From positions 2,690,560 through 2,754,559 of the forward strand of contig NC_079375.1 of assembly GCF_021018895.1 (NCBI RefSeq): DNA of 64,000 nucleotides, given 5' to 3'. Position 1 is the stretch's first letter; the number at the start of each line of letters is the position of its first letter. The position numbers and the translations under genes were made by a program. Shown one piece after another: positions 61,380-64,000 of this stretch. The stretch comes from Seriola aureovittata (taxonomy: Eukaryota > Chordata > Actinopteri > Carangiformes > Carangidae). The notes under the pieces were generated by a model that saw only the letters and a list, made by a program, of their open reading frames with translations, searched no databases and was not told the DNA's origin.

Positions 61380-62706
61380 GGGCCCGAAGTCACAAGACAT
61401 TTTATCTTACCGTTAAGAGTACTCCTAAGTCACGCTAAAAGTTTCAAACTAAAAGTTTTTAACTAAAAGTTTTCTCCTAAGTCCTCTTCACAAAGCTGCT
61501 GAGACCAACTTTTCGTAAGGAAAGGCAAAAACTCCTAAGTTAAAAGTGCGACTCTGTTGCTATGGCTGACGTCTATTTTCATGGACGAACTCGCTAGCAG
61601 GAACCACAGCGATTGGTTGATGAAAACGCAGGCGCAACATCCCGCAATAATAAAAATAAAAAACACTGAGAAATAAACAGATGCAAATGAAATAATAACA
61701 GATCAGCTGCTGTTTACTAAAGTAGTGCATTCTCCAAAATACATCTGTATGATCAGGTTTGTGTCGACCCGGGAGAATTTAATTTTACTCTAAAAACGAA
61801 CCTGTCCTAGACGACCTGACTAAAGCTAACTGACTATTAGCCACAGTCTGTTGTAGCTGTACCTGTTGTAATGTAGCTGTGGTCCCAGCTGTGGGTTGAG
61901 GTGTGAGAACATTTCCCCTGTCCCACCAGGTGACATCCAGCTGGAATATGATCCTTTCAAACAGCTGATCAGGTCACTCTCCATTCAGATCCATGACTTG
62001 TGTGTAGATCCTGAACACTGTACAACAATGTCTACAACTGTACAAGCAGCATCAATACAACCTGTGTGTTGATGGTGTGATTTTGTTTTCCTGTTTACAA
62101 ACACCTCCTCGTCTTGTGATGGTGCAATAATTATTACATGCGTTCCATCTCTGGCACCGATCACAGCAGGTAGACCGACCGTGGAGCTGCTTCATTTCTC
62201 TGTAGTTGTTGAACATCTCAGATAAATCATATGAATTGTCCTATGACGTCAGAGCGCGTTTATTGTTTGGTGAATAGATCAGCCTTTCTCTGTTGCCAAG
62301 TAACGCAGCGTTGCCAAACACTTCATCTCCGCGCTGATCGGGTTGTTTCAGTTGGAGATGTTATTGCACCTTCACAAACTCCACAACGATCATTATTCCC
62401 TCGTGACTGAGTCGTATCTTTTAGGTAATTCAGCATCGTGTAAGGTTTCCAGAACACTGTGACGTGGGATGACAGCAGCTCTTTAAGATTCTTTGTGATT
62501 TGGTCTCAGTGAGTTAGGAATCCTCTCCACTGCTTCTACCTTCTCCCAGACGTAGGAGCTACTTTTAGAGCTAAGTGACAGAAAGTCAGAAAAATGAAGA
62601 GTCCTAAAGTTAGGACTGACACGCTGATAATTTTTAGGAGTTTCTCCTACATTGGCAAGTTAGGAACTACTTTTAGCCTTAAGATGCTTTGTGAATACAC
62701 GCCCTG
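61380..62706 (-). mobile_element. decayed PIF/Harbinger DNA transposon
   Basis: The ends are imperfect inverted repeats: GGGCCCGAAGTCACAAGACA at the left, and GGGCGTGTATTCACAAAGCA read in reverse at the right. Subterminal TCCTAAGT/AAGTTAGGA motifs recur inside both ends. The interior holds a HARBI1-type transposase remnant, described separately. A CTG trinucleotide is found at both borders and may be the target duplication or part of the ends. The element is about 1.3 kb, shorter than an intact Harbinger, and immobile on its own. Confidence 0.82.
61840..62176 (-). pseudogene. HARBI1-like transposase fragment
   Basis: On the minus strand 63 codons (62176 down to 61988) are open and read GLPAVIGARDGTHV, then APSQDEEVFVNRK, then a degraded stretch, then GSTHKSWI, before a stop. 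This matches the HARBI1 core GLPxVxGAIDGTHV...AP...FVNRKxxHSINVQ...PGSTHDSxI. The first catalytic Asp (DGTH) survives; the Asp of the GSTHDS motif is Lys here. Past the stop GCHLVGQG and LHYNR echo the GxxLLGDxGY and RYNRAH motifs, with Gln for Asp. Inactive, with several indels and no N-terminal helix-turn-helix part or partner Myb-like gene. Confidence 0.85.
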
Positions 62707-63170
62707 ATATATAAAGTGAAGACAATCATGAGCTACTGGATTTTCACATAGCACCATCATCAGTTCATCAGCAGATGTCCAGCGTCAGTGACACATTTTG
62801 TTTAGAGTTAAACAGCTGCTAAAACAAGCATGTTTGGTTTCTCATGTAAGCACGCTGATGCTGTTAATATTTAGCTCAAAACACCACTGTGTCTGACCTC
62901 AAAGACAAACATGTAACTTCAGTCTGATTCCTCTGTGCGAGCTGTGGCTCTCAGAGAGCTGCTGTTAGACTGTGGCTCCCAGACGGCTCTGACAGGTCGG
63001 CGTGACGGGCCAATCGCTGACATCAGAGGTGATGAGCCGAGGATGCAGGAGTCCCACAGCACAGAGTGAGAAAAAAAACATGACTCCAATCAATGTGCCT
63101 GTGACTCGAGGAAACTCTGAAAACAATGAGTCATCCTCCTCCACAGAAGCTGGAGATGAAGGGTCTGAGG

Positions 63171-63212
63171 GAGTGGGGGGGTGGGGGGGGGGTGGGGGGG
63201 TAGGGTGGGGAT
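63171..63212 (+). repeat. G/T-rich tract
   Basis: Runs of four to ten G separated by T or TA; possible G-quadruplex. Confidence 0.8.
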
Positions 63213-63921
63213 GGAGGAGCGTGACAAGCGAAGAAGCTAGTTCTGACACGAGCAGGCGGAGGAACGACGGGTGTTTGATTACCTGCAGTGACACTGACGT
63301 ACACATCCACAACAAGGATTTTAATGACGTCTATTTTAATAATTTATTCAGTAACACAGCGTTTACTTACCGTGTGATCCGTATTAAAAACATATATTAA
63401 CACCAAAGATAATACAGCTTATATATTTACCCAAACAGTTTGTGCTGTTTCCGCCTGCTCTCCTTGTTTAGTGCTGACCAAAAATGAACAACAGAATTTT
63501 TCCTACTGGTGTTTTTGTGAATGAAGAGTTTACACTGATACATATGCCTTCAGGAAATAGCTGTACGCCTGCTCTGTGAGTCTGATAAGAACAACGGCTT
63601 TCACCGTCTCCCACCTGCTCGCCCTTTAGATGTTACCAAACTCACTGCCAGATACTTAAATGAAGCCATTTTCACAATGATGTTTTCTCCACAGACATTG
63701 TTGTTTGACTGAGAAATGAAGCGCTTCTATGACTTCAAACTCTCCTTGTTGAATCATAAGTAAGAAAAAAATAAAATAAACAGTGTTGAAAATATTTGGT
63801 TCTTTGGGAATAAAGGTGAGAGGTACAAGCCTGCAAAAACTTCAGAGTAGAGGTTTATCAGGATTCCCAAGGTGCATTTCGGTAACAAAAAATCAAATCA
63901 CAGAGTTTAAATTGTGCAACA

Positions 63922-64000
63922 TTAAAGCTCCATACAGTCTAAAGGTAGATGTCCATGTGTAGTTTGATTATAAAGCAGGTCTAGGTTCTATATTAATACT
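63922..64000 (+). mobile_element. TTAA MITE family A, cut by the window end
   Basis: It begins TTAAAGCTCCATACAGTCTA, a left end that carries the right-end terminal sequence, confirming that the two ends are inverted repeats of each other. It continues with the GTAGATGTCCATGTGT and GGTCTAGGTTCTATAT motifs to the edge. Confidence 0.85.

Larger units (their letters stand above)
52081..64000. other. upstream flank of efr3a, no gene found
   Basis: No exon of a neighbouring gene was recognised. Content is mobile-element debris (52.4-53.4, 55.4-56.2, 60.6-62.7 and 63.9 kb onward) plus unassigned AT-rich DNA. The best candidate for non-repeat conserved sequence is about 57.72-58.09 kb. 54.6-54.9 and 63.0-63.4 kb hold GC-rich patches of unknown meaning. 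Confidence 0.75.

Noticed and set aside
62965..63400. 116- and 132-codon open frames on opposite strands
   Set aside because: Both pass through the G/T-rich tract as poly-Pro or poly-Gly. Nothing recognisable outside it.
52081..64000. Possible neighbouring gene upstream, such as adcy8, by comparison with mammalian synteny
   Set aside because: No exon of any recognisable protein was found. In mammals the upstream neighbour is far away, so absence here is not surprising.

Overview
The window is vertebrate, almost certainly teleost fish, nuclear DNA. It has widely spaced small exons with GT-AG introns, dense CA/TG microsatellites, and fish-type transposon remnants: a Rex3 (RTE) LINE end, CR1/L2-type LINE tails, a tRNA-derived SINE, a Harbinger element and many MITEs. 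There is no prokaryotic gene organisation. Most of the 64 kb is non-coding.

One protein-coding gene is supported: the 5' part of efr3a, on the minus strand. Four coding exons are readable: exon 1 (51436-51445), exon 2 (11876-11952), exon 3 (9696-9823) and exon 4 (7548-7698). All splice sites are GT-AG and the phases agree. They join into exactly 122 codons with no stop and match the vertebrate EFR3 N-terminus. EFR3 is the palmitoylated plasma-membrane anchor that recruits the PI4KA-TTC7-FAM126 phosphatidylinositol 4-kinase complex. Exon 5 and the rest of the gene lie beyond the low-coordinate end.

Layout: 1-7547 is part of intron 4. 7699-9695 is intron 3 and 9824-11875 is intron 2. 11953-51435 is a 39.5 kb intron 1 filled with mobile-element debris and microsatellites. 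About 51446-52080 is a CpG-rich 5' UTR/promoter region ending in a long G run. 52081-64000 is upstream DNA with MITEs, a SINE nested in a MITE, a probable solo LTR and a decayed Harbinger transposon that still carries a recognisable HARBI1-like transposase fragment. No second gene was found upstream.

The most interesting non-coding items are as follows. (1) A complete minimal hammerhead-ribozyme motif (38946-38988, minus strand), of the kind known from Penelope-like retroelements. (2) A TTAA-flanked, roughly 500 bp MITE family with nine copies or fragments here; full copies carry a GC box, a CRE-like site and two CCAAT boxes folded into a near-perfect palindrome. (3) Two closely spaced start-codon/splice-donor pairs in exon 1 with the same phase. 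(4) An exon-like 78 bp open segment antisense within intron 1. I did not find a new multi-gene system; the repeat families may already be catalogued in fish repeat libraries, which I could not search.
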